Below, piece after piece: positions 34,494 to 47,000 of a stretch of DNA of 64,000 nucleotides (the first letter of the stretch is position 1; every line of letters starts with the position of its first letter). The translations under genes and the position numbers were made by a program. This DNA is from Cyprinodon diabolis (taxonomy: Eukaryota; Chordata; Actinopteri; Cyprinodontiformes; Cyprinodontidae): contig CM060064.1 of NCBI GenBank assembly GCA_030533445.1, forward strand, positions 44,114,787 through 44,178,786, read 5' to 3'. A model generated the notes under the pieces. It was not told the origin of the DNA, searched no databases, and saw only the letters and a list, made by a program, of their open reading frames with translations.

Positions 34494-35760
34494 TTATGAC
34501 ATGAAAGATGCTTCAATGTCACTAAACAGTCAGTCATTTTCTTCAGATTTGATTTCAATTTCAGTTTGCTTCCGCTAATGGTGTTAGCTGTGACTAATAT
34601 AGTAAACAATTGATCACAAGCTGATTGATCGCATTTGTTTGTTTCAAAAGTTAACTTTGAGGCAGCGACACAGCAGCAACATTGTCTACATTTACACCTG
34701 TCAAACACAATATGTTAAAATGTTAGCCTTCCTGTTTACTCAGTACGTTCCAGTTCAGTTAGACCTAAACATGCCATCCACCCAGAATGCATTGCACAGG
34801 TGAAAAAAGGGCAACCTCCATGGGGGAAGATATAACTAGGGTTGGGAATTGATAAGATTTTCACGATTCCGATTCCCTTATCGATTCTGTGAAACGATTC
34901 GATTCTCTTATCGATTCTCTTATTGATTACGTTTAATGAAAAAGCATTATTGTACAATTTCAGGAAATAAACTTATCTCCCCCTGATTTAAATAAAGGAT
35001 CGTCACCTTTCTCTTGCTCCCTGAACTGTGGAGCGACTTCGTAGCATGTTTCGTTACATCCATTGCAATAGCTAGAATCAATTTAAGAATTCCAGCAACC
35101 TGTAGTTCTAATTAAACATGCTGGCAATGAAGGGCTGGATTAACGAGAAAGGCTCACTCCCTTAATAGCCCAAAGAGAGCTAGGAAATTGGTTTATTTCC
35201 CGAAATGGCATATGATTTACTAGGAACCATATTAAGCACAGCCAGTGATATAAAACTAGCTACTTCCCACCAGAGTTGCCTTCCATGCTGGTCGTAACTT
35301 TAGCTTCTGTCCGGAAGCATCAAAAACACGGCATTTGTTAAAATGTATGCCATGTTGTGTGCACAGGTGTTTCTGCATGTTGGATGTATTTCCTCCCGCG
35401 GATGTAATTGCCACTTTGCAATGATTGCAAAGCTCCTTGTTGCCATCTTTCTCTTCCTTAAAATTAGGCCAAATTTTCGATCGGTTTATCTGACGGGGCG
35501 CCATTTTTTTTTGTTTTGATTTTCTAGACTTACGCTTCACATGTCGTACTTGCTTACTGAATGCCGTGTGCGGAACTTGCGTAAAAAACGCGACATAAGT
35601 CGTGCTGCCCAGAGTGCTGCCTGGAATCGATAAGATAATCTTTAAGCGAGCTGCCAAACGGCGCCATGGAATTGGAACACACGGAACCAGTTCTGAACAG
35701 GAACCAGTTTTCGATTCCAATCCCTAGATATAACTAAGGATATCTAATTAATCTTTTTCC
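34494..35760. repeat. Older interspersed repeat, copy A (interrupted by hAT)
   Basis: The sequence from 34494 to 34836 plus 35735-35760 matches 47640-47790. Shared words include AACAGTCA, CAGATTTGATTT, GCTAAT-GTGTT, TAGACCTAA and ATATAAC-AAGGAT. It is split by the hAT insertion 34837-35726. Confidence 0.6.
34837..35726 (-). mobile_element. hAT transposon derivative carrying a BED zinc-finger exon
   Basis: 890 bp with ends TAGGGTTGGGAATTG and GATTCCAATCCCTA and a perfect 8-bp duplication GATATAAC (34829-34836 and 35727-35734). The minus-strand frame 35720-35256 contains a BED-type zinc finger: KIWPNFKEEKDG, then LCNHCK and NMQKHLCTQHG, giving the C-x2-C...H-x4-H pattern. This is the DNA-binding module of hAT transposases; the catalytic domain is absent. 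Translation probably begins at MAPRQINRSK rather than at the frame's first methionine, which lies near the terminal repeat. Confidence 0.88.
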
Positions 35761-36893
35761 CAATGTAGAGCTGATCATAATTTTTACATTTCAGAAAGAG
35801 TTTAAGTTTGTACCAATGACATCATATTTAGACCAACGTGTTCAACTAGTCATGGATCCCTTTAGGACGCCGTCTGTGGCTAAAGAACTCAATGTCAGAG
35901 ATAAGTGGCTTAAGAAACCAAGAACCTAAAAAATAATAATTATATGAAAAAATTAAAACCAATGAAAAGTTTTACTAAAAAAAAAAATAATGTAGTAAAA
36001 TATAGAGATGACTAAAAGATTAGCAGAAAGTCTGATTAGTTTGGAAGGAAAATATGAAGAAATGGTTGATAACTCTCCTTTTTGCACAGTGGTACAGATG
36101 AATAGTTTCACTCTCATGTAAATAATGGGTGAGACTCGTTTTAGGTTTACTTTGGCCGACAACAGCTTCCGCTGGCAGAAACGGTCATAAACAACCTGCT
36201 GATGAGATGAATGCAGCTAAACGAGCCGATCAAATAAGTAAAACCCAAAACTATGTGTCCAGACAGAGTCCAAAACAATGATATGAGCTGCAGAGTTGGT
36301 AACAGTCATCTATGGAAGCCGCCATCTCTGTTCAAATAGACATCAGATCATTGCAGCTCAATGTTTATGTTGAAATGAAAATATAATTAAGTTCTTTGGA
36401 GCTCTCTTGAATCCACCAGGTATCCATAAATAGTTTTTCCTCTGATGAATTAGGAACCTGTCATATCACACAGACAAATAATATAAATATAAACAATAAA
36501 AATCTTCAGTGTTTTGCTACACATCTGTGCTTGGAAATCCTGCTTGCCAATTGAAAATAAAAAAGCTTTAGGCCTTGGAAAGCCTTAGATGCTACTTGAC
36601 AGGACAGAAGCACTTAGTTATCTCAGTTAGACCTTTTCCCCTCTTTGTCAAAATTAGTGACGCACATTGGTTAGTAACTGCAGAACTGGCACGCGTTCTC
36701 AGCAGCAGATGGCTCCTGCATTAACATTCCAGTCGACTTGTCCTTGGTGGTTTTTGTTTTTTGCAGAACAGACTTGGTCGGGAAAACGAGGGAAGGCATG
36801 TTTAGATTTCTCTAGTTTTTGCACAGGAAAAAAATGTCACACATTTAAAGAGAAAAGCAAAAAAAAAAACTGCCACGGAGGACGAAGCTTGTG
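35761..36893. other. Downstream flank and 3' UTR of rgl2
   Basis: Lies 3' of the rgl2 stop codon (minus strand). Part must be 3' UTR, but I could not find a convincing AATAAA on the minus strand close to the stop. Confidence 0.5.
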
Positions 36894-39800
36894 TCAAAAC
36901 AAATTCCGCACCAATCTCCTTCCTTTGGCCTTGATACGAGGAAAAGTGGCGCTCGTCTCTGTGGTGATGGGCTGTGAGCTGAGAGGCGTGTTCCCGCCTT
37001 TCCTCCTCAACAGGAAGTCAACGCTGGATGACGTCATAGCGTAGAACACGTTTCCTTTGGCAGGGATGACCAGTTCTGCATAAAAAGCAGAGAGACAAAA
37101 AGTTTCTAACTGCTAACATAAGAACCATGATGGATGTTCAATGCTGTAGCAGAAAGTAGCTCATTCATGTGAGGCAAATGCCGTTCTGGGGCATTCAGTG
37201 GCATAGCCGAGGCTACGTAATGCTAGACCGAGTCCAGAACGTACCGAGATCATAGACCAACCCTACAGTAAGACCAAACCTGGCACCATTTTAAAAAAGT
37301 TGACAAAGGAGCCGCTATAGCTGCAGTAGCTAATAAACAAGCTAATCTATAACAGCTCGTTAGGCTAGCTGCACCTGTACCTTCATTTTTTTATGTAAAG
37401 GTGCATTAAAGCAACATTTACATTAATCCAAACCTGTTTGTAGGCAGAACCTCGACTACAAACTTTAGGTCACATAAATCTAGGGTTGCCAATAATCCTT
37501 TGTAAAAATGGAATCGTCACAGGCGTAGCCAGAAATTTTTTAAATTAAAGACATACTATACTTTTCTACAGCCTTCGGTAACAAATAGACAAATATATTC
37601 AAACATCCGTGCTTTCTAGATAAAAGGTATAGTGGATAAAATTCTTTCAGGTTTGAGTTTTGGGTAAACATCTTTTCCATTGTCATTACTTACCTACTTT
37701 TATCAGTAATCATTCTGCATGAAATTGATATTAACAAGTGCTAATATCTACATAAATTGATTATTTAATATGTTTTATTAAAATAGTTATTTATCTATGA
37801 TTTATCTATGATTTCATCTAGCCCTGCCCCCGGGAATTGTTCCATATTTAGAAATTGAAGTAACTGTCCCGTATTTAGTGGAAAAGGAATGCATTTGTCC
37901 CATTTTACTGTGAGAGTAAAAAAGAAAAAAAGTCAGTAAAAAGCTAATAGAAAATAAAGAACACGGGCATGTTAGATACAAAACTTACGGTAAACTTGTT
38001 CCCGTCCCTGTCCTGCGTTGTGACCAATGAGCTGACAACATATATGTAATAATGCAGAATCCCCTCATCCCATTGGTCGAGCTTAGTGTTGCTCACGAAG
38101 AAGATAGCGGAGACAATAGTGCAGTATGGGGGACGAACGGAGTAATTTAAATGCTGCAAGAGCTCAGAGGAAATACAAGAAGAAATAATAGACTATCGCT
38201 ACATAATGTGGCATTGAGCTAATGATTTTTTTTGTTCTGTTTTAAAACTGTAGCCTAAAGTCATTGCATTTAAGGCAAAGATATGTTTACAAGTTTGCAC
38301 AAGTTGCTGTTGCACCAACAATGTCCACTATTTATTTATCGTTTTAGTTTGAAGTTTGAAGTTACACAGAACTTAAGTTACTATCTTTAAGATACTTATT
38401 TTATTCAACAAAGTTTGTTATTTTGTATTAAAGTGAAATGCTGGATAATAATTTGTTTTCCATGTGTTCATGTACGGTGGCCCAGAGGTGTCACCACTAA
38501 TACAAAAGCCGCAACACAAATACAAGAGCCACAACACAAATACAAGAGCCGCAACACAAATACAAGAGCCGCAACACAATTACAAAAGCCGCAACACAAA
38601 TACAAGAGCCGCAACACAATTACAAAAGCCGCAACACAAATACAAGAGCCGCAACACAAATACAAGAGCTGCAACACAAATACAAGAGCCGCAACACAAA
38701 TACAAGAGCTGCAACACAATTACAAGAGCCGCAACACAATTACAAAAGCCGCAACACAAATACAAGAGCCGCAACACAATTACAAAAGCCGCAACACAAA
38801 TACAAGAGCCGCAACACAAATACAAGAGCCGCAACACAATTACAAGAGCCGCAACACAATTACAAAAGCCGCAACACAAATACAAGAGCCGCAACACAAT
38901 TACAAGAGCCGCAACACAATTACAAAAGCCGCAACACAAATACAAGAGCCGCAACACAAATACAAGAGCCGCAACACAATTACAAAAGCCGCAACACAAT
39001 TACAAGAGCCGCAACACAATTACAAGAGCCGCAACACAATTACAAAAGCCGCAACACAAATACAAGAGCCGCAACACAATTACAAGAGCCGCAACACAAT
39101 TACAAAAGCCGCAACACAAATACAAGAGCCGCAACACAATTACAAAAGCCGCGACACAAATACAAGAGCTGCAACACAATTACAAGAGCCGCAACACAAT
39201 TACAAAAGCCGCAACACAAATACAAGAGCCGCAACACAAATACAAGAGCTGCAACACAATTACAAGAGTCGCAACACAAATACAAGAGCTGCAACACAAT
39301 TACAAGAGCCGCAACACAAGTACAAGAGCCGCAACACAATTACAAAAGCCGCAACACAAATACAAGAGCCGCAACACAAATACAAGAGCTGCAACACAAA
39401 TACAAGAGCTGCAACACAATTACAATTGAATTTAATATGTTTTAAATATGTTTTATTTGCAGATTAGGACTCAATATCCATATAGGTCCCAACATTCAAA
39501 AGTTGTGATACGACTTTTCTAGGATTTCAGTAAATATTCAAGTTTATGATCACAGCATTTTTACTGATGGATGTTCCGTTTTATGTAGTTTTAACCCTTT
39601 TGTTTTATGAAGTAAACATTGTGGAGCTTGTTTTATAAACAAAAAAGTAGCTTTAATAAGTTTGATCTTTTATGGCTTTCTTTGCAGTCTTTCTGAGGGT
39701 TTTAATTTGTTTATATCGATTTCAAAAATGATATTGTATCGCCGGGAAAAAAAAGTGATACCATGATAAGGTTTGATATATCATCCAGCCCCAGTCAAGC

Positions 39801-40963
39801 CAATAAAAACTACAAGAACTGAAAGAGGGTTTTCTTTCAGCTCCCAAAAGGTCTCATCCTTTTTTTTCGTACCTTTTCCTTCAGGGAGAAGTTGTATCAG
39901 CTCATATCTGGAGGCCTGTTTGGGGTCCTGGTTGTGTTTCTCCAATGCAACACTGATCACAGCGGGGGTCTTGTCATTGCTCGTCACCTGAGAAGGTTGG
40001 AAAAAAAAGAGAAACTGTGAGATCAGAAGAGCTTTGCACTAATGATACAGCAGCTCTGCTGAGGATCTGATCTAATGACTATCATTACAGGGAAAGCTTT
40101 AAGTGCAGCTTTGAGATAAATCAGCCTCTGCCACTGTACTGCTGACATGTAATAAAGGTTCAATGTTTTTGATTTTTACCATTATGCTTCGATACAGGTT
40201 TCCATCCTGCAGGTCCATCCGGATCCGGATGATCTGCATGTCGGGCCCCGACCCTGGAACGTTATTGGGGAGGTTGTTGCCGCAGGAGGCTGATCTGCGG
40301 TGGGATTTCGTGGGACTGGATGGAGTCAGCGCGACGGGGGTGGACTCGTTGGTTGGAGGGGAAGTGTCGACGTCCAGACAGGACACCGACGGAGATCTCA
40401 TGTGCTGCAAACATAAATAACTGTAATCTCAGTAATGGTAAGGGGATATTTTTCAAAATAAAAATGTGAAGAAAACAGTCAGCTCTGAATGAAGTATCTG
40501 TGAAATGAGCTCATATAAATGCAAACTTGACCTTTTGGAATAATAAGCTTTGGAGTGTTACCTTTGTGAGTTTAGAGAGAAAGTTATTCACTGGAGAATG
40601 GAAGTAAAAGAGGCTGTCGCCATCACCAGCAAGGCTGGTTCGGGAGGTACTCAGGCTATGAACAAGGACAAACACAGAGAGGTAGAAAACATTACGTTAA
40701 TTAAAAAATACATGTAGTTTATCAAAAATTATCTGAAATACATACAAGTAAAATCAGATTTAATCAGATTTAAGAAGAAGCTAATTCTAGCAGCTTGTTT
40801 GTAAAGGTTTAGCCCCTGTCACACCTTGCTGATTTAGCCAGCCTATGCCTGACATCCCAGGATCTTCTAAAACGCTGGCATACACTGAGCTTTCTATGTA
40901 TTTTTTCAATTTTGGGCGTATACATGGAGTATTCATAACGAGTCCAGAACGCATGTCCAGCTA

Positions 40964-41035
<72 letters not shown>

Positions 41036-44000
41036 ATATATATCATATATATTATATATATCTATATATAGATATATATAGATATATATATCTATATATA
41101 TAGGGCTGAAGCCCTTCCAGTGATCTGGGTTTGGACCCGGTCTGACTTACTCTGGGCACTGGGTGATGATGACTGTTGGCATCAGAGATCGAGGACTCGG
41201 CTCACTGGGCGCTTCAATCTCATTGGACAGCCTGTAACTACAATTAGACACCAGCCGCTGAAACTAAGCTGAATATTTCAAATCTTGCACACAGATGTGA
41301 CATGCAACAGGTTGTCTTCTAATAGTGACAATGTCAGTAATTGTAGGTGTATTTGCTCATTCAGGGCGTACCTTTGCTCCTCTGTCAGGGTGGGTACGCT
41401 GTGATACCACTGTAAGAAAGTTTCATCAGCGACAAAGACGCAGTTTTTGCAGGAAGACTGCAGGAGCCGGATTTGAGCTAAAACCTCAAATTCCTGTTAA
41501 CAAAGAGCTCTGTCACCACAATGTTTCACAAATAAAAAAAAAATCATGTCAGTTGATGCAGAATTACTACAGCTGCTTCTTAATTTCTTCCTCTGATTCC
41601 CTTCTCGCAGACTCGTTTTTTACTTTTACTCATATTTGTAGAGGAGAAAAGTTTGCTTTCTATATTGCATCACTCACCCTTCTCCTTTTGTCAAAGTTGA
41701 TGTAGCCATTCTGCAAATGCAGTAAAGGGTATTTTAGGCCAGTTTGAGCGCAGTTATATGGATAGCAGGACGACACAGAGAGATCTACTTACATCCAGCC
41801 TGTCTTTGACTGCTGCGTCCAACATGGTGAGGTCTGTGAGGAAGATTCCCAGGTAGGGCACAGTGCCCTGAGCGTTGGACTGGGTTAGGAAAAGAAGACA
41901 GATATCTTTTATTAGCCCCAAAGAGGGTTTTATTCGCAGCCCAAAGAGCAAAACCGACGGATGAATTTCAGAGCAGCAGCCTGCAGCTGTTTTCACACAG
42001 CGGCTTACAGATCAGCTGAACACACAGAAGAGACAAGACGCCTCACTGTCTCACTACCTCCAACAAACCGCTAATCTATCCCCGTTTAACCAAAGAGAAA
42101 TCCCTCTGAATGCATCAGGAAGAATTAATACTGTGACTCAGCTTTTTAAACTGTGAAAGTATTTCTACACCTTGACTTTTCCAGTGTTTGATGTCACCGA
42201 CCATCACAAAGCTTTGCTCGATTGTAAAGAAAAGAAGGAAAAGATGACCTGATGATTATTTCTGTTCTTTTTTATATATAAATAAATCTGAGAAATGTTG
42301 AGCTTAGCAGAAGCTGCAGTTATCTGGAGGTACATCTCTATCAGGTTTGCATGTGAAAAGAGTATAATTTAAATTTCTTCTTACAAATTTTATGTTTATT
42401 GGTTTCCTCCTAGAATCCATATTTTTTTATTAGTATCTCAGAAGTTACCTTCCCTGATTTGTTATTACAACTTTCTTATCAATTCCTGCTATAAAAGGAT
42501 GCATGATGCGACCGCTCTGATCGCAAATTGGGGAAATCCAAAATGTCAGACTTTGCCCGATATGTTTTAGTGTGCGTTGTCCACCCAGTAAAGTGCGTTC
42601 ATATCAGATGTGAGAGTTAAGGCAAATTTATGCTTCTGACACATAGCCTCTGCAACCGTCAAATCTGTCTCTGTGCGTGACCACGCCCCCCGCGCAGAGT
42701 AGGGGTGGGTATTAGCAAAGAAGTCGCGATTCGATTCACGATTCACATGCCACGATGCGATTCTATCACGATGCATCATGATATTTGAAATATCGCGATG
42801 CGTTGCGATATTTTCACTGAACACTGTAAGAAAAAGATACAGCCATTACTAGCGGCTGACTGGCTGGGTATGATCTGGATCGTGTCTTCAATTGATACAT
42901 AACTGAAAGCAACTGAATTCATACATAGCTGTATTTATTGAAACGACTTTTGGAGGTGTTGCCATGAAAACAAATACTGGACAGAAATATTACTATTACT
43001 GGCGTGGACACACTGACAAAAAGATCTTAGGATTCATCAAACTTAAAATAACCAAATAAGGATAATCAGTGCCGTTTTCATGGCCTCAGTGGTCCTTTAA
43101 ACCGATGAAATGAAAACATTCACATGTATGACATTTCCCCTTTTGCAAATTACCTGCATCGTATCAATGTAGTTTTTACCTTCTTTGTTTTTAAAGCCAA
43201 AATACAACTAAGCATCTGACTTGAAATGTGACGGACCCGCGGGGTGAATTTTCAAAGTGTCCTCCATGTTTTAATTCATATGACTCGTCGCAGTATCCCG
43301 CAGCCGGATATGCTTGTGACACAAAGCATCTGCTGGACTGGAAGTTGTATTCCACTTGGTTTGGCTGATGTGCGCCAACCATTAATGTATTTTATTTGTT
43401 CATTATTATTATTTTTTTTTAATAATCGATTCTTGCCTTCAAGAATTAGAATCACGATGCATCGTCATGACGATTATTTTGCACACCCTTAGCGCAGAGG
43501 TTCTGAAACCGTCGTCGCACCCCTCAAAAAACTCCTGACTACACGTCGGACTGTCGCAAACCTGCTCAGACCTCAAGCGGAGTGCGCAGACAAAAAGCAG
43601 CTGTGATTGGTCCTTGGTATGCCTTTGCGGTTGTCTGTGTGGTTGTTCTTCTTGATTCGGTGCCGGGGTGAGCCATTTTTAAAAACCAAGGAACAATTAA
43701 AAAGGACAATTATGATGAAAGGTTAATCAAGGAGGTACGGAAGTACAACCACTTGGCAAATTATTTGAAGATGCCAAGGTCTCTGCCGAAACGAAGTTCT
43801 CGTGACCATCCGCCGAAGCTCTCGCTAGTTCTCGAATAGGCTCCCCGTGGCGCTTTGGTGGGAAACTGCTGTGCGTCCCTAGAAATTCCAGACCGACGGT
43901 GCAGAGGCATACTAGCAAAACTGGTTCGTGATCAGACCCAAGCGACATTTGATCCGGCCGAACATATGGCTTTACGATCAACTGGAAGCAGTTCCGCGCA

Positions 44001-47000
44001 AACACGTGGAACCAGTTAAATCTGAAATATCTGACGAAAATAAAGCATTTTAAATGCCACGATAATCACAAAATACCAACGGAAACCCTGTATCATTTTC
44101 CTTCCCCTTCACAACATTCATAGCTTTTATGTCACAAAATGAGGAAACTGTTTAAAAGGTGTGAATACTTTTAAAGGTACTGCAATATCCATGCTTCTGA
44201 ACGTCTTTAAATCTACCTGAAGATCATTTCTAAGCACTGAGCTTCTTTCTGTGCATTTTTACAGGCGATTACATCATGCTGAAAATATCCAAAGTCAGCC
44301 ATGAAGGCCTATGGAGACGGACAGCTCCTCAGGCTAAAATGTTTAGTATTCCATCCAGACATGAGTTTTAAAGCTGGTGAAAATAGTTCAGCCTGATATG
44401 CTGTAAATCAAAGGGCTCATTCCAAAGTTACTCCTCAAACGTCTTAGTGAGGCAACCCTGAGAGGATTCAGCCCTGCAGATGTGAACTCAGCCAATCCGA
44501 GTGTTTGAAAGGTGCAGCACACTTTCTTCGCCCCACAGCTGACGTGTCCAACCAGAACCTCTAAACTGAAAGGAACAACATTCTCTCAGATAGATCAGCC
44601 TCGTTTCCTCTTTACTCACCCTGTTGAGGTGTCTGTTGTTCAGCCTGTTGTCACAGTTGGCAAACTTTGATGTGCCCTCCTGTAAGACAGGACGAAGGGA
44701 AAATTTTCCATTTTCTTAAATTTACTTAAGCTTCATCACAGAGAGATCAGTTTGTCTTAGTGTAATAAATTAAAAGGCATTCTGTCATTAAACAAACAGA
44801 TCTTTTGACATATTTGGCATCTTGTGAAAGCAAAAATAATAATAACTGAAGTTTATTGATCTCACATTGCAACCTCTGCATTTAACCCATACCTTTTGGG
44901 AGCAGTGGGCTGCAATCGTGGGGTGCCTGGGAAGCAATCGTTAAGGGGATTGCTCCGAGACCCAGAGTGGCAGTCAGTGGGAGTGAGTTTCGAACTAGCA
45001 ACCTCAGGATTCAAAGCTATGTGCCCTAACCACTAGGCTACCACTCTCAAAAAAGCCGCAGGGCACAAATACATGCAGCGAAGCGTTATTTCTTTTTTGA
45101 GATTACTAATCTTAAATTGTTTTTCCTGCTTTTAAGAGGAAAAGTTGCTTTCTTTGAGGTTATTATGGTACCAAAGTTAATTTGCATTGTTTTGCCCGGG
45201 TAAAAATATAGATTGGGTAAATTAGGTCGGTTTAGCCAAAAGATTGGTTGAACACAACTTCCAACCTGATTAAAAACAAAAAACGTGGAAAAACTATCAT
45301 GTTTGAATAAAAATGACTAACAACTTTCATTTTGCTCATCATTACCCAATTTGCACAAACACTTTCACTGTCTGCTTGAGTTTATTTCACTAAAATGGCA
45401 GAAAAACGGTGCACCTTAAATTATTGTTCTAAGAAATTTTACACTTAAAAAAACTTACAAAAGATTTTATTATACACACCAACACTTAATGATTTCAAGG
45501 GAAATTAAAAGGGGAAAAAAAGAAAAACAATTGCAAAACAAAATCCCAGATTTTATTACAAACTTTAGTTCTGCTGTCCACCAGTAGGTGGTGACATGTT
45601 CACATGGAGCCTCATGAACTGTGGGGATCGTTGAAGCAATTTGGCCAAACGGTTAAATGCCTCATGAGGCTTCATCTCACCATCACTAGTTATTAGTCAT
45701 AGTAAAACTAATGTCAGGCAACCAGCTGTGGCATAAATGAAGTAGGATGAAGGTTCAGTTTTGTAGCCATATCTTTTTTTAAAGGGGTTTCGGTCTAGAG
45801 AGGCTTGTTAATACAGTCATTCAATCAAAATCTCTTTTTTTCTGCAGTGAAATCCAACATTAAATTTATTTCATCCCTCTTGTCAATATTTGAAGCATCC
45901 TTTTTCAGAACAATGCAGAAAATTCTTATGGGCTTCTGCTGCCGGAGGACACACAGTCGACTTTCCTCACTCTGCTGTTTTTATGGCCTTCCTTTTTCCA
46001 GTTAGTCATAGATTGCTATTATTGCTCCCAGTGACACAGTTCTGGTTTTAAATAACAAACCATTTTTAGTTAGATTAAAATTAGATAAACCTAAATCCAC
46101 CAGGGTGGGAATAACTTTGGATTTAACTGAAAAGATCAAAACCATATTTCAGTGCTTTTATTTATACATTTCTTTTCTATACTGGCATACTTTTCTCAAA
46201 CTCGGAAATATACTCAAATTAATGGAAATAACTAATGGCTGTATTTTAAATGGATCCACATTTAGTTGTAAGAACAGATTTTATTTGAGAAATATTTATA
46301 TTTATTTTTGAAGTAAATACAAAACATTAAAAATACTGTTATTTGTTTAATTTTTATAAATTTAAATAAGATATTTTCAGAATGACATCACCTGTTTGTT
46401 TACCCTGCAATGAATTCTAGGTGAATGAAGTACGCTAGGCCGTGTATTGATGATAATATATTTTACTGTCAGTGATGGCCAAACCCATGGCCACACCTTA
46501 AGTCTGGACTATACATGCACCTTTATTTATTTAATCCATACACATACTTTAGTTTGCAATAAAACTTTATTCTTAGTTCAAATGCATGTCTTTTATTTGT
46601 AAGCGCGCACATTTAGTTTACTGTATTTGTTTGCACTCATTCATATTTCTTTCTGTTTTTGTCATTAATGTTTCTAGGAGTTTGGCCAGACAAAGATGGC
46701 AGCCAGGGTTCAAATCTGCTAAATGCAGGAGGGGAAATTGGACTGTTCAATCAGCTACAGCTTAAAGGGGGGAATTTGAATTTTCTTTTTCTAATTTTTT
46801 GCATCTTTCACTTAGGATTTGTTTGCAGTTGGTGTGTTTTCATTTTTCTAAGATATAGATTAGTTGTTTTTTTTGCCAAACCTAACTGTACTGCCAATGT
46901 TTGTAATTTGTGGTTGTTTGTTTAGGCTGAATTACCCCTATTGTGTTAACAGTCTGATCAGTCAGTGTATATATACCTTTGTGTGTCATTTCTTTGTTAG

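Noticed and set aside
38501..39425. CRISPR-like array
   Set aside because: There are no spacers: the units are contiguous 20-bp copies. The DNA is also clearly vertebrate.
38415..39467. Two long plus-strand open frames (350 and 321 codons) with [20 protein letters not shown] repeats
   Set aside because: They arise from a stop-free 20-bp tandem repeat read in different frames, inside an intron and antisense to rgl2. Frames on the other strand are open for the same reason.
44960..45050. tRNA gene
   Set aside because: A and B boxes are present, but the sequence cannot form a complete cloverleaf and continues into a SINE body; a second copy exists at 31985-33121.
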